Shown: positions 19,621 through 29,685 of the stretch, piece by piece | Numbering within the stretch: the stretch's first letter is position 1 | How the letters are laid out: each line of letters opens with the position of its first letter | From: Gnetum montanum | Taxonomy: Eukaryota; Streptophyta; Gnetopsida; Gnetales; Gnetaceae | NCBI GenBank assembly: GCA_015680685.1 | Contig: MNCI01030752.1 | Location: 655-31,496 of the forward strand | Direction: 5' to 3' | DNA length: 30,842 nucleotides | Translations under genes and position numbers: made by a program | The notes under the pieces: generated by a model | Seen by the model: only the letters and a program-made list of their open reading frames with translations | Told to the model about the DNA's origin: nothing | The model's database searches: none

Positions 19621-20130
19621 TGCCAAACCATTGGTGGAACTTACAAAGAAAGATGCACCATTCATTTGGATCAAGAAATGTGAGAATGCATTCTAGTAGT
19701 TAAAATAGAAACTCATAGAGACTCCAATTCTATAAGCACCAAACTACAAGCCATTCCACATCATGATGAATGCATCAAATTATGCCTTGGAAGGCCAGGC
19801 TTACAAAGATGGATGATTAGAAATGTCAATACTACATCCATTGTGTAAGTAGAAGAATTGTGGATGCACAACTAAACTATACCACCACTAAAAAGAAACT
19901 TATGATAGTGATGTATGCCCTAGAGAAATTCAAGTAGTATGTGCTTGGATACAAAGTTTTTGTGCACACCGATCATAGTGCCATCTGGTTCTTGATGAAT
20001 AAGCCAATGGTGAGTCCTCATGTCATACGATGACTGGTAATCCTCCAAGAGTTTAATTTAATAATGATTGATTGGAAGGAGACCAAGAATGTGGTGGTTA
20101 ATTGCTTGTTTTAGTAAAGATGGGATAGCA
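19621..20130 (+). pseudogene. Gypsy B RNase H
   Basis: After RT come KDAPFIWIKKCENAF, then a decayed stretch, then YTTTKKKLMIVMYALEKFK and YVLGYKVFVHTDHSAIWFL with the catalytic Asp at codon 19971-19973. The YTTTEKE segment normally carries the catalytic Glu; here the run reads TKKKL, so that Glu is Lys. A frameshift near 19790-19860 separates the first catalytic Asp region. The enzyme degrades the RNA strand during reverse transcription in active elements. Confidence 0.8.
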
Positions 20131-21505
20131 AAGAAGATGAAGATTCACTAGTTGACCAATTTATTGATGAACTCCTATTTGTTGGTGCTGTTAATGATCA
20201 AAATCCCAAGGAAACAAACTAGTATGATCATATTCTCTTCTATCTACTCACACAAGAAATTCCATAGGAATGGGACAACAAGAAGAAACAATAGTTTCTT
20301 CATTAGGCCAAGCATTTCATGGAAATTAAAGGTAGCCTCTACATGAGTCATGTAGATGACCTAGTACAATGGTGTGTTCCTAACGGAGATCAACTTTGAG
20401 TCCTCTAGGATGTACATGAAGGTCCTTGTGGGGGCCATTATGCTAGGATGGTCATTAAGATCCTTATGGTAGGGTATTATTGGCCCATAATCTTCAAGGA
20501 TGCACATCACTTCTTTTGTTCTTGTGATAGGTGTCAACTTGATAGAGGGATGATCACATGAATGGAAGGGCCTCAATATTGGATCCAACCATTGGAGCCT
20601 TTCAATATTTGGGGGATTGACTTCATGGGATACATAAATCCCATGTTAAATGAAAAGGCATACATCATCATGATGGTCTATTATTACACCAAATGGGCTA
20701 AAATTGCCATTGTCATTGACTGTTCATTTTCTACGACAACACGGTTTGTACAAAAAAATGTTGTAAGTAGGTTTTGTGTGGCATGGGTACTAATTTTAGC
20801 TAATGGAATACACTTTACTAGTGTCCATTTTTCAAAAGTTCATGTAACACTTAGGGGTTGAACATAAACTAACAACTCCATACCACCCCAAGCCAATGGT
20901 CAAGCTGAGGTCACCAATAGGGAAATCATCAAAATGTAGTTGGTAAATATAGGAAGGATTGCATTAGTAAACTCAATGATTCTCTTTGGGTGTATCATTT
21001 AACATGGAAACTTCCTATTGTGTATTCTCCCTATGAGTTAGTGTACAAGAAATTTCCAACTCTTCCCATCCAAATCAAGCTTCATACACTTTTAACAACC
21101 TGTGACCTTGCCCTGGACCTAAGTCTAGCCTAAAGAGAAAGAATGATGAATCTCAACATGCTAGAAAAGAATAGATTAGTGGCCTTGTCATTGAATGAAA
21201 TGCATAAGGCACATAGCAAATAACACCATGACCTTAGAATAAGAAGAGTAAAGTTTCAACTAGGAGATAAGGTGTTCTACTAGAATCCCATGCATGTAGC
21301 TCAATGTACAAAATTTCAAATGCTATGGAAGGGCCCTTATATTATACATGAAACTTTTCCATCTGGGGCCATGATGATCTACAATCCTACCAATCCAAGT
21401 AAGAAGTTATCAGTAAGCATCCAACAACTTAAACCTTTCCTAGAGATAAGAACAATTGGTGGCAATAATGCCTCAACTAATGGACAAGCATGCTCAATCT
21501 TTTAG
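20131..21505 (+). pseudogene. Gypsy B integrase
   Basis: The HHCC zinc domain is visible at about 20411-20535 (HEGPCGGHYAR, then CSCDRC). The core has WGIDFMGY with the first Asp at 20619-20621, then LANGIHF at about 20796 where Asp-Asn-Gly is usual: the second catalytic Asp codon (20799-20801) is GCT, Ala. The Glu block (GQAEVTNRE) is present at 20907-20909 but one base has been lost just before it. The C-terminal part (GDKVFY, WKGPYIIHE, LKPFLE) ends at TAG near 21505. There is no chromodomain. Confidence 0.87.
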
Positions 21506-22940
21506 ATCTCTCCCTTTCAATTTAGTTGTGAGGGAGATGGTCATCCATGCTAATATCTTATAAATGGCTCCTTGGTTTTTCAACTTTTTTTGTGTTTTAC
21601 ATCATTTTTCATATGTTTTCCATTTTCTTGAGTATTTTGCAATTTCTTTTATATTTTTCTTTATTTGGATTTTCTTACATGCCTTTTTATTCTTTATTAC
21701 CATCAGGACTTTGGTGTTGAACATAGTTACTGATTGATGGTGGTTAGTTGAATTATATTATTTAAATTAATTACTTAATGACTGGATTTCATCATTGAAT
21801 TTTAACATTAATTAATGAAACATTGGTTTTCTCATGATATTAGACAATGAGCTCATGTCATTCATCCATTTCACTAAACTCCATGGTGTTCTCTTGTTTT
21901 GGACGCATGAGCTCCTTTCTTAATAACAACTTTTAAAGCACTTGTGACCTTGGTACTTTCCAAACTTGGAATAAATCAAGTGGAATTGACAAGGGCGTGG
22001 CTTTAAGGGAATGTATCACCTTTTGTACTTGCTTACTGTCTAGAGTGTTATGGGTATTCTCATTGATTCCTCATCATTCCTAACATTGACCAATAATAGG
22101 AAGCAATGTCTTTGCATAGTGTGGTTCCCATGAAAGAAAAATAAAACATGGAATTTTAAAGCACATCCCTTAGACGAAATAGTGGGCTATAAGCACTAGT
22201 TATGGACTTGGAAAGACATGTGATCCATGCCTGAAGGCACCCCTCTAACTAAGGCCCTCTTCATTTCTTGCTTCTCTTTTCTTCTTTATTTGGAATGATC
22301 AGTGATCTTTAAGGGTGTTCATGAGCTCTAGGTGGTTGAATAATCTCAATGATCCAATGCAAAGTCACTGGAAGTGGATGGCCTTGATCCCAAATAGGGA
22401 TGAGATAATATAAGGTCATCTTAATCACAATTTCCACAAAGGACTTCATGTGACTGGATGAGGAATTTCATTCCACCCTCTCTCTCTCACATCATAAATT
22501 CTATCCATTAATCACCTCACTACCTCCTATCATGATTAATTAATGTGTCCATTTTGATGTCTTAATTCTTTGGTGGTTTCTTGTGTGATTCTATTTTTAA
22601 TAATTAATGACCATTAATCATCCTTGGGGCCTACAGACTCCTTGGTATAAGGGCATGCAAGGAAATTAAAGGCATGAGCCTACTATGGGGAGGACCCACT
22701 TGCATACTCTTTTGTTTGGGTAGTTAAACTTCTTATCTCATTATCATTTTTCCTTCAAACCATTGTTTTCCACCTCAGAACATCTATTTTTTGCACATCT
22801 TAGTAATCAAATTCCATCCAAATCTCCTTTTCCCAACTAAATTTCAAGTCCTCTTCATTGATTTATCCTTATTCTAGGCTTTTCTGGCTCTCTCTGGACT
22901 CCAATTTCATAGAAAAACTCTTTTTCCATAGTTTTTTCAT
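21506..22940. other. Noncoding spacer behind pol of gypsy B
   Basis: A+T-rich with T-rich runs (about 21570-21700) and no domain in any frame. Such a spacer between integrase and an extra ORF is common in Athila-type elements. A C/T repeat CTCTCTCTCTC sits near 22482. Confidence 0.55.
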
Positions 22941-23060
22941 GTGACAATTTCATCTTTATAGCTATGTCAACACATCCTTGCTGACATAACTTGATGTGTT
23001 GATGCATCCCCATTGATACATGGGAAAAATAGTATAAATATGCATTGAAAGCTAGCCAAA
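22941..23060 (+). promoter_or_regulatory. U3-like module with TATA box inside gypsy B
   Basis: TTGATGTGTTGATGCA at 22991-23006 is an exact 16-bp match to the 5' LTR at 14321-14336. It is followed by CCCCATTGATACATGG and the TATA-like GTATAAATAT (23031-23040), the same order as in the LTR. It lies 450-900 bp before the third ORF, so it could be a promoter for that ORF or a relic of an older LTR. Confidence 0.45.
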
Positions 23061-23479
23061 TTTTCACATTTGCTTCATATTGCATGGGAAGTTTTATAGT
23101 TTTTAGAGCCCACAGCCTTCTCGAAGCCATAACTTTCAAACTACTTGTCTGAATCACCTTGTTCTTTGACCTTCAAGCTACTAAAGGTGAGCTTTATGTC
23201 ATGGAGGGCACAAACCTATGGTTCATGATGAAATTTTTTTTGAAATTTTTTCAACTCCCCATGGTTTAACTAATAAAATAATATTAAAATCACCATCTAT
23301 ACCAAGTTAAACCTCATCAATAAACTCGGGTATATTAGTAAAATAATAATAAAATAATCAATCTACCATGGTCACAACTAACCTAAGTGTAACTTACCCA
23401 AAAGAGAAAAGGTATTAAGAACATTAGAAGTTACACATGAAAACACTAATCCTTGGTTATGTTTGTGTTCATAGATGGC
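23061..23479. other. Stretch between internal module and third ORF
   Basis: A+T-rich, with runs such as AATAATAATAAAATAATC near 23345. No coding signal. It may be 5' untranslated sequence or an intron of a third-ORF transcript, but no splice pair is convincing. Confidence 0.35.
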
Positions 23480-26220
23480 AGTAAAGAGAGGACCACAATG
23501 AGAAGGACCATCCCAACCAAGGGAAAAGTAGCCATGAGAAGGAAGGGACTAGCAATGTGAACAACCCCAAAAAGGAGAGGTTGAAATCCATGTAACGGTA
23601 CCTCTTTGGAAGGAGCCCAAAGTGGAATCTATCCATCAAATTCCCACAGTAGAGATAGACTAGTCATGGTAGGATGAGGTGCTAAGGCCTAGGCCTAATC
23701 TACAGGTCACATTGATTAAGGCCTTTCTTGAATGAATTCATTCCAAGGAGGTCTAAAGTTTGGTTCTTTAGGAACTTAACTTTGGTCCCTTCTTGGATTT
23801 GGCACCAAAGGAAGTCCACACACAACTATAGGGGTCTTCCATGTGGTCCATTCTCTCTTCCAGTGGAGAATGGTACAAGGAGGGAACCTATCTCTTCTAA
23901 AAAAATTAGGAGGTAGATGCCATAGTGAAGATAAAGGACATAAGTGTATTCTACTCGGTTAAGGCCATTGCAGAGGCCCTTAGACTACTTGCATTAGGGG
24001 CAATGTTGGTGGACATTTCCATGCAAGTAGATCCTAATGCTAGAAAAGAATGGATTCAACAATGCTATGGGATAGACTGTAAAGAGTACGGTGCACTCAC
24101 CAAGGTAGAGAGAGCATACTTTAATATTATGGCCTACCACCTAAATCCAATGGTGAGGCCTAGCAAGGTCATTGCCTTCTCTGCTTGTGCATGCACTACT
24201 CTAAGTGGGAAGTTCTTGGTCAACTTTCCTCACCTCATTTACCTCAAAATCAAGAATCATTTTAAAGAGAATGAACAAGGAAGAAAGACATTCCTCTTTT
24301 GATGTCTAATTCACAAACTTTGTAGAAGTGGAGGCATATCTTGGTATGCTAATGACACATTCTATCATGCTCTTACTGCACCTTGGTAGGAGATGATGAA
24401 GGATAAGGTAGCTTTCAAGGTACTAGAAGAGGAGTGACCACCACCACCACATGTCAGAAAGACAACACCAGAGGCTCATGTAGTTGTTGAATGCATGAGA
24501 AAACTTCATGAATAACTACTACAACAACAATAAGGAGAGGCAAGTATTAGGGAACCATTGATCTACTAGCTAGTGTTGAGCCATCTTAATAAAGTAACCA
24601 GAATAATCCCCACTATTTTCAACCTAGTGCAAGTAGGCACTTGCAAGAACAAATTTGAGTGCTTGAAAGATTACAATGTTCATACCTTGGTAGCAAGAGT
24701 TCCCAAATTTTTTTGGGAATGCTACAACCTCTTTGGTGCACTTGGAGAAAGGTAAATGTGCTATTGTCCTAGTGATGTAGCACCATGGGTAGGAAAAAAC
24801 GATAGAGGTGGTGATCGATCAAGTGAAAGAAGCACTCAATGATCCTATGGTAGTCATGCTAGACATTACTACATGTCAAGATATATAGGCTTTCGCAGAA
24901 GAAAGGAGTGGAAGGCTTAGCACAACCTAACATGAGGAGGTGTTGTACTGACTAGTGGGAACTAGGTAACTACTTCCAAAGATCTTTGGTCTCTTGGAAG
25001 AGATCACTACAACCTAGTCAAAGCTACTAGAGACTAAGGGCAAGCTCATCATTTCCAATGGGTAACTTGAGGTAGCCACCATTAAAAATCATCCGTTGGC
25101 TATTAAGGTTGCAAAACTGTGAGCTTGTCTTGTTTATCCCACCATTCTTAGCCAAGTCTTCAACTTCAAAACAAATGTAAGGAGGTTGAGAATTCCAAGG
25201 TAATGATGATCTTTGATGTATCCTTATTAGAATCCCTTGCTATCAACACCAATAAGGACTTGGTGCAAGTTTGCAAGGAGAACTTGGTCTTTATCAAAGA
25301 CATCAATCACTTGTGTAATGCCAAGGAGCAAAAAGACTAGATGGTCAAATTTGTGAGATAGTCGTAGGAGCAGCTTGTCAAGGTAGACTTGGATTTGAGG
25401 AGGTTGGTAGTAGAGAACCAAAATCTATCTATTGAGAAAGTCTAGGTGCTTCACTAGAAAATGGCCATAAAGGTAGTTGCTTGGCAAAATGCGGCCCTAA
25501 AATTTGAAAGAGTTAAAATCATTGTAGGGACTAGGTGGGGCTCCTCAAGGAGGTGAATGAAATAGAAATTCAACTAGCCAAGGCAAAGATGAACTAGGTC
25601 CTCCAGAAACTCCAACCAATACGTGATGCATGATATTTGATCTTTGATGATTTGAATGCCTACAATAAAGAAAATATTTTTCCAAAGGAGCTACACATAG
25701 AATAAATGACAAAATACATAGAGCTTGCCAACCTCTGATATGAAAACTTGATGATGCTAATAGTAGGAAGGCTAAGGTCCAAATTGGAAAAGCAGGTGGC
25801 TAGCTGCTACGTCCTCTATGAGGCCAAGTTCAAGCATCATAAAGATACCAAAAAAAATTTGTAGATAGCCAACACTAAGCTTGAAGTTCTTAGGAGCTAT
25901 TTCATAGATAAATGAGCTATTGCTGTGAACCTTACCAAAAGGATGAATGATTACCACAAAATGTAGAACTTGATAAAGATGTTTGATGTTGAACATAAAC
26001 AATTCGTAGCATGGTTTGTCAACATCAAGGAGTTGTTCCCTACAATGCCCTATCCATGGGACATCCCTGTACCAATCCATATTGGTGAAGTCGCATAGAT
26101 TGTATACAATCCATGAAGTAAGGAAGAGATTATCAAAGCATTACTAGATGCTTTTCATATTCCACTAGAAGCAGCAACTATAGTAGGACAACCTTAGTTA
26201 TAGCCATCACCACCACCATG
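23480..26220 (+). pseudogene. Gypsy B third ORF (env-position extra ORF) with LC-motif domain and coiled coil
   Basis: Several collinear protein-like stretches: about 23500-23590 a Lys/Glu/Asn-rich start (NQGKSSHEKEGTSN); 23925-24348, VKAIAEALRLLALGAMLV, MAYHLNPMVRPSKVI, then FLF-stop-CLIHKLCRSGGI (24291-24348); about 25199-25560 and 25560-26160, heptad-rich text such as EQLVKVDLDLRRLVVENQN and KFKHHKDTKKNL, ending MPYPWDIPVPIHIG and a Pro-rich tail near 26220. About 900 codons in all, with many stops. No signal peptide or convincing membrane segment is visible, so an envelope role is unsupported. The CLIxKLC motif links it to the relic at 12830-14210. Confidence 0.65.
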
Positions 26221-26497
26221 AGCATAAAAGCTTGGTAAAGGTCCTTCATTATCCCAAGGGCCTCCACCTCCTAGAACTATTTGATCTTCCCTTCATCTTC
26301 ATTAACTAGAGGATTCTTGCCATTTCTTTTTGTATGGATGTCCAATTTGTTGTCCAAGACACACATTTTTGCAATTTCTGTAATTTCGTGTAATTCAGCA
26401 CTTAGGGTTAGTCAGTCAATGATCCCATACCTTTTTAATTTTGTAAGAAGCTTGATCCTAGTTTTGTTCACTTAAGGATAAGTTTTCACTCAATCGT
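26221..26497. other. Gypsy B 3' untranslated region
   Basis: T-rich, with CCCATACCT and GATAAGTTTTCACTCAA shared with the gypsy A tail. An open frame here has no recognisable domain. Confidence 0.55.
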
Positions 26498-26504
26498 GGG
26501 GGTA
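26498..26504 (+). other. Polypurine tract of gypsy B
   Basis: GGGGGTA immediately before TGATGAG of the 3' LTR, identical in form to gypsy A. Confidence 0.7.
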
Positions 26505-27312
26505 TGATGAGTTATTAGTTGGTTATGTTCATGGGCATGCATCGACATACTATCTAGTCTTACCTATATAAATGCACATACCCACCACATTTATGACACG
26601 TTAAGTTAGTAGCCTAGCCAAACTCTTGTAGTTTCCCTAGTCTAGAGTTAGAATATTTTCTAAGTGCTTGTAGTAGGAGTTCAAGGATTGTACAGATCCT
26701 TATTCGAGCATTAATGTACCTGAACACTTTGATGTGACAATAATAAAGACAAGATTCTTGGAAGTCCTTATAGCCCTTAATAATAAATTAATGTTTCTTT
26801 TTATGCACTTCATTATTCATGAAAATTACATTCACATCCTTAGTTAATTAATACAGTTAATAATAACACATAACTATGACCACTTTGAACATACCATTGA
26901 ATGCTTGGTAAGCCTAGTAGTGGCTATTTGGTATGCCCAGTGATAGATACTTGGTAACCCTGTAGTGTTAAAGCAAGTTTAGGATGTGAACAAGATGTGG
27001 GCTCAGATTCTTATGTTAGGCTAGTAAGATTAAGGCATTAGATAGTGAAATAGTTAGTCTTTAATTAATGCTCTTTATTTCAAACTTAGATTAAATAGAA
27101 TAGAATACAAATAAAAATCATGTGCCTTGACTTACACTTAATCATACAATTGAGCTTACACAAGTAAAGCTGAGAAGAAAAAAATCATAACTTTCATGAC
27201 ACTATCTTTCCCATCAGTACACTTAGGGGCTAAGTTCACAAAATTCGACTGGATCATTGGTAGATGCTTGTGATTTGTATGGTTGAGTGAAGGAACTACT
27301 TGTTTCTCATCA
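26505..27312 (+). repeat. 3' LTR of gypsy B
   Basis: It starts TGATGAGTTATTAG and ends TTTCTCATCA. It aligns with 14216-15117 but lacks about 95 bp of the U3 TTGATGCA-rich part, keeping only GCATGCATCGACATAC before TATATAAA (26565-26572). The downstream half matches well (GACATGCTAAGTTAGTAGCC-type text). Confidence 0.9.
26565..26572 (+). promoter_or_regulatory. TATA box of gypsy B 3' LTR
   Basis: TATATAAA in CCTATATAAATGCA, matching the 5' LTR. Confidence 0.6.
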
Positions 27313-27710
27313 CTACATTGTTACTCTACAAGAGGAGTTTGTTCTATGTCTCATCCTCTTTCTCTTCCTTTGGGCCTTTTTTCTCTTGGTTCTAATGATT
27401 CTCCATCTTCAGGTATCTTTTTTGGTGATATCTACAATCATAAGAAATTTCAAGATTAACTAAAAATTCAAAAACCCCTCAGGTATGTTTTTGATTCATA
27501 TGGTTGAGCGGAGGGACTACTTGTTGCTCATCACTACATTGTTACTCTACAAGAGGAGTTTGTTCTATGTCTCATCCTCTTTCTCTTCCTTTGGGCCTCT
27601 TTTCTCTTGGTTTTGATGATTCTCCATCTTCAAGTATATTTTTTGGTGATATTTGCAATCATAAGAAATTTCAAGATTAACTAAAAATTCCAAAACCCTT
27701 CATAAAATTT
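27267..27710. repeat. 221-bp tandem duplication spanning the gypsy B 3' LTR tail and its flank
   Basis: The block around GTATGGTTGAG...CTCATCACTACATTG (LTR tail ending 27312 plus flank) is repeated with an offset of 221 bp; the second LTR tail ends at 27533. The flank text (CTACAAGAGGAGTTTG, CATCCTCTTTCTCTTCC, CAAGATTAACTAAAAATTC) is present in both units. The units have since diverged. The duplication came after gypsy B inserted because the LTR tail is included. Confidence 0.85.
27313..27430 (-). pseudogene. Upstream part of the minus-strand relic, displaced by gypsy B
   Basis: Minus-strand reading gives ISPKKIPEDGES, EPREKRPKGRERG, a stop, then DIEQTPLVE: charged, codon-like text in the direction of the relic at 12830-14210. 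Removing gypsy B and one target copy joins the two directly. The second duplicate (about 27534-27650) codes ISPKNILEDGESSKPREKR. Immediately upstream on the minus strand both copies have a T-rich stretch and an acceptor-like TTGTAG or TTGCAA. Confidence 0.5.
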
Positions 27711-28506
27711 TGGATTTTGATTAAGGTCATTAGACACAATCAAATTTATTATTAATTTGGATTGTAGGGTTTAGAAAATTTGATAATTCAAAAAAGCCCT
27801 TATTCAGAAAAATCCCTTAATTAAATAATTTTCTAATCAATCGAAAATAGTTTTAGCTTCAATGACCTATCACTATCTTTAATTTATTATTTAAAAAAAT
27901 ATTTGAATGATCAATTGGAGAGAAATATGAAGTTTGTTAGCTTAAATTAGATCAAAATGTTGTTATCTCTTATAATACTTACCCTTAATTAATCTTTTGA
28001 GCATTAGGAAAAAATTGCATAATTTGAAAAAATTACACACAACACTCTTCCCCACGACTGAGATGCTCATTGAAGGAGTAAAAGTATTCAAGAATGGGTT
28101 AAATTGGATGTGCCATGAGGAAGATATAGGGATTAGAAGGTGCTCTGATAGAAAAACAACATGAACTTGCTTTGTGTGAAATGATAAAAATTAAAATTTT
28201 TCTTACGATTTGCACATATAAAGAGTTTTTTATATGGGTGATGTCATTGATGTGATATTGCAAGCCTTGTAATATCGTTTCTATGATATCACCTTTGAAA
28301 TTTTATAAAATTTGATGGAAGAAATTAATGTATTAAGTAGCCTGCAAGGTGTTAAGGAAACCCAAAGGGTTCATGATCATTGATGATAACTAGAATATCA
28401 GGTTTTGATGTTAAAATATTGTTAAAGAAGGAGTTCAGACAAGGTAACTCAACTAAGGTTTAAGAGATGATTTGATCAAAATTTATTGAGTTTATGAGTA
28501 ATTATG
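27711..28506. other. A+T-rich flank between gypsy B and gypsy C, no gene found
   Basis: Many A/T runs and no protein domain in any frame. Near 28253-28292 there is GTGATATTGCAAGCC and TATGATATCACC, which resemble single decayed units of the gypsy A/C palindrome array. At 28142-28150 GCTCTGATA resembles the complement of a copia PBS. If the acceptor-like site at about 27430 is real, part of this stretch could be an intron of the minus-strand relic. Confidence 0.4.
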
Positions 28507-28515
28507 TGATGAGAC

Positions 28516-28606
28516 ACGATATCGCATGCATCGCGATATCGCGTACACGATATCACGGCCGTTGCGATATCGCATCCCATGCGATATCACGTACGCGATA
28601 TTGTGG
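28516..28606 (+). repeat. GATATC palindrome array in gypsy C U3
   Basis: Units ACGATATCGC, TCGCGATATCGCG, ACGATATCAC, TGCGATATCGCA, TGCGATATCAC and CGCGATATT follow each other within 91 bp, ending 13-15 bp before the TATA box. Copy number and spacing differ from gypsy A, so the array turns over while its palindromic core is kept. Confidence 0.85.
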
Positions 28607-28618
28607 TCTGTTGCCAAA

Positions 28619-28630
28619 TCTATAAATAAG
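28619..28630 (+). promoter_or_regulatory. TATA box of gypsy C LTR
   Basis: TCTATAAATAAG just after the palindrome array, collinear with gypsy A. Confidence 0.65.
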
Positions 28631-28875
28631 AGGTGACACTCCCCTTATTCCTCATCCTGGTCTAGAAGTAGCGAAGCTCTAGTAGTTTGATCACTTCAGA
28701 GATGGATTAATTTCCCATGTGCCCACAGTAGGAGTCCTAGAGTGAACGGATCTTTATTCGAGCAGCTTTGTACTTGAATGCAAGTTGTGTACAGAAATAA
28801 AGATGAACTTGATTGGATAAACCTTGCAGTGCATGGAATAGGATTTTATTTAATTGCTATTTATTGCTTTCCTAG

Positions 28876-29105
28876 AATGCGGTACGAGTACGACTTGATT
28901 ACGAGCATCTACGGATGTGTATGGTTAGTCAAGGAATCGGTTGCCCGTCGCATGCGGTATGAGTACGACTTGATTACGAGCATCTCGTGTGACTACTTGG
29001 TAACCCAGTGGTGTATCCAAGATCTACATTTGGTAATCCCAGTGGTAGTCATGCATGTCGGATGTGTACGGTTAGTCAAGGAATTAGTTGCTCATTGCAC
29101 TTAGG
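28876..29105 (+). repeat. Internal repeats of the gypsy C LTR
   Basis: TGCGGTACGAGTACGACTTG starts near 28878 and a near copy (TGCGGTATGAGTACGACTTG) near 28953; each is followed by ATTACGAGCATCT. GTCAAGGAATCGG and GTCAAGGAATTAG close the units. Same repeat family as in gypsy A at 1095-1385. Confidence 0.7.
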
Positions 29106-29547
29106 CTAGATAGATTCTCTCAACCCTTTCCTCCTAGTTAAGTGCTTTAGTACGACCACTTCGAGCACGTGCGTTACGTGTGGTGATCCCAGTAATGATT
29201 AGCGTTTGGTAGCCACAGTTGCATAGTTCAGGGTGTGTATGGTAAGTGGGAATGGATGTTGACACTAGTTAATTTAGACTCAGTCATTAGTTAGAGTTAG
29301 TTAGCTCTCTCAACCCTTCACCTTGATAGCATAGGAGAAAAACATTTTAAAGCTATAAAAATCATATACCTCGGACTTACTTAACCATACACCGTGACAA
29401 CTACAAGTAAGTTTGGAAAGACAACGAATGATTAACCCCAAGTGTTCCATGGGGTGTGTAGGAATTTAGTCTACGAAGTTCAATCGGATCGCGCGTGCTA
29501 CACTCGTTTCGTATGGTTGAGTGTAGGGGTACCTCGCCACTCATCAT

Positions 29548-29565
29548 TGGCACCGTTGCCGGGGA
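29548..29565 (+). other. Primer binding site of gypsy C (tRNA-Asp)
   Basis: TGGCACCGTTGCCGGGGA matches 17 of 18 bases of the complement of the plant tRNA-Asp 3' end (single G-to-A). tRNA-Asp priming is established for Athila-type elements. Confidence 0.88.
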
Positions 29566-29685
29566 CTAAGTGTTTGTGCGCCGAATAGAACATAAGGGAT
29601 ATCACTCACATCATTGTGAGCCTTAACAAACCTTTGGGTTAATCAAATAAAAATTATATAAAGGTGAAATTAGCACACCAATAAA
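29566..29685 (+). other. Leader of gypsy C
   Basis: Untranslated stretch between PBS and the gag start, A-rich toward its end, collinear with 15137-15265 of gypsy B. Confidence 0.55.

Larger units (their letters stand above)
14216..27312 (+). mobile_element. Gypsy B: 13.1-kb Athila-like Ty3/gypsy retrotransposon with a third ORF
   Basis: Order: LTR (14216-15117), PBS, gag, protease, RT, RNase H, integrase, 2-kb spacer, third ORF, PPT, LTR (26505-27312). Integrase after RNase H makes it Ty3/gypsy. There is no chromodomain after integrase, and the tRNA-Asp-type PBS plus an extra ORF behind pol fit the Athila branch. LTRs share TGATGAGT and TCATCA ends, but differ at many sites and in length (902 against 808 bp). 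All ORFs are broken. It lies inside the minus-strand coding relic, whose halves flank it. Confidence 0.9.
28507..29546 (+). repeat. 5' LTR of gypsy C
   Basis: 1040 bp, starting TGATGAGACACG and ending GCCACTCATCA, with inverted TGATGAG/CTCATCA termini. It serves as the full-length reference for the truncated gypsy A LTR. It contains the palindrome array, a TATA box at 28621 and the U5 repeats. Confidence 0.92.

Noticed and set aside
22941-23160. A complete solo LTR inside the gypsy B spacer
   Set aside because: Only a short U3-like segment matches; no TGATGA/TCATCA termini or target duplication could be placed.
23925-24302. Intact 125-residue host gene
   Set aside because: Coding-like text continues in the same direction past its stop (TGA at 24300-24302 inside a conserved motif), so it is a piece of the longer third ORF.
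28142-28153. GCTCTGATAGAA as a reverse-oriented copia PBS
   Set aside because: Nine exact bases are not rare in 30 kb on two strands, and no LTR or gag text adjoins it.
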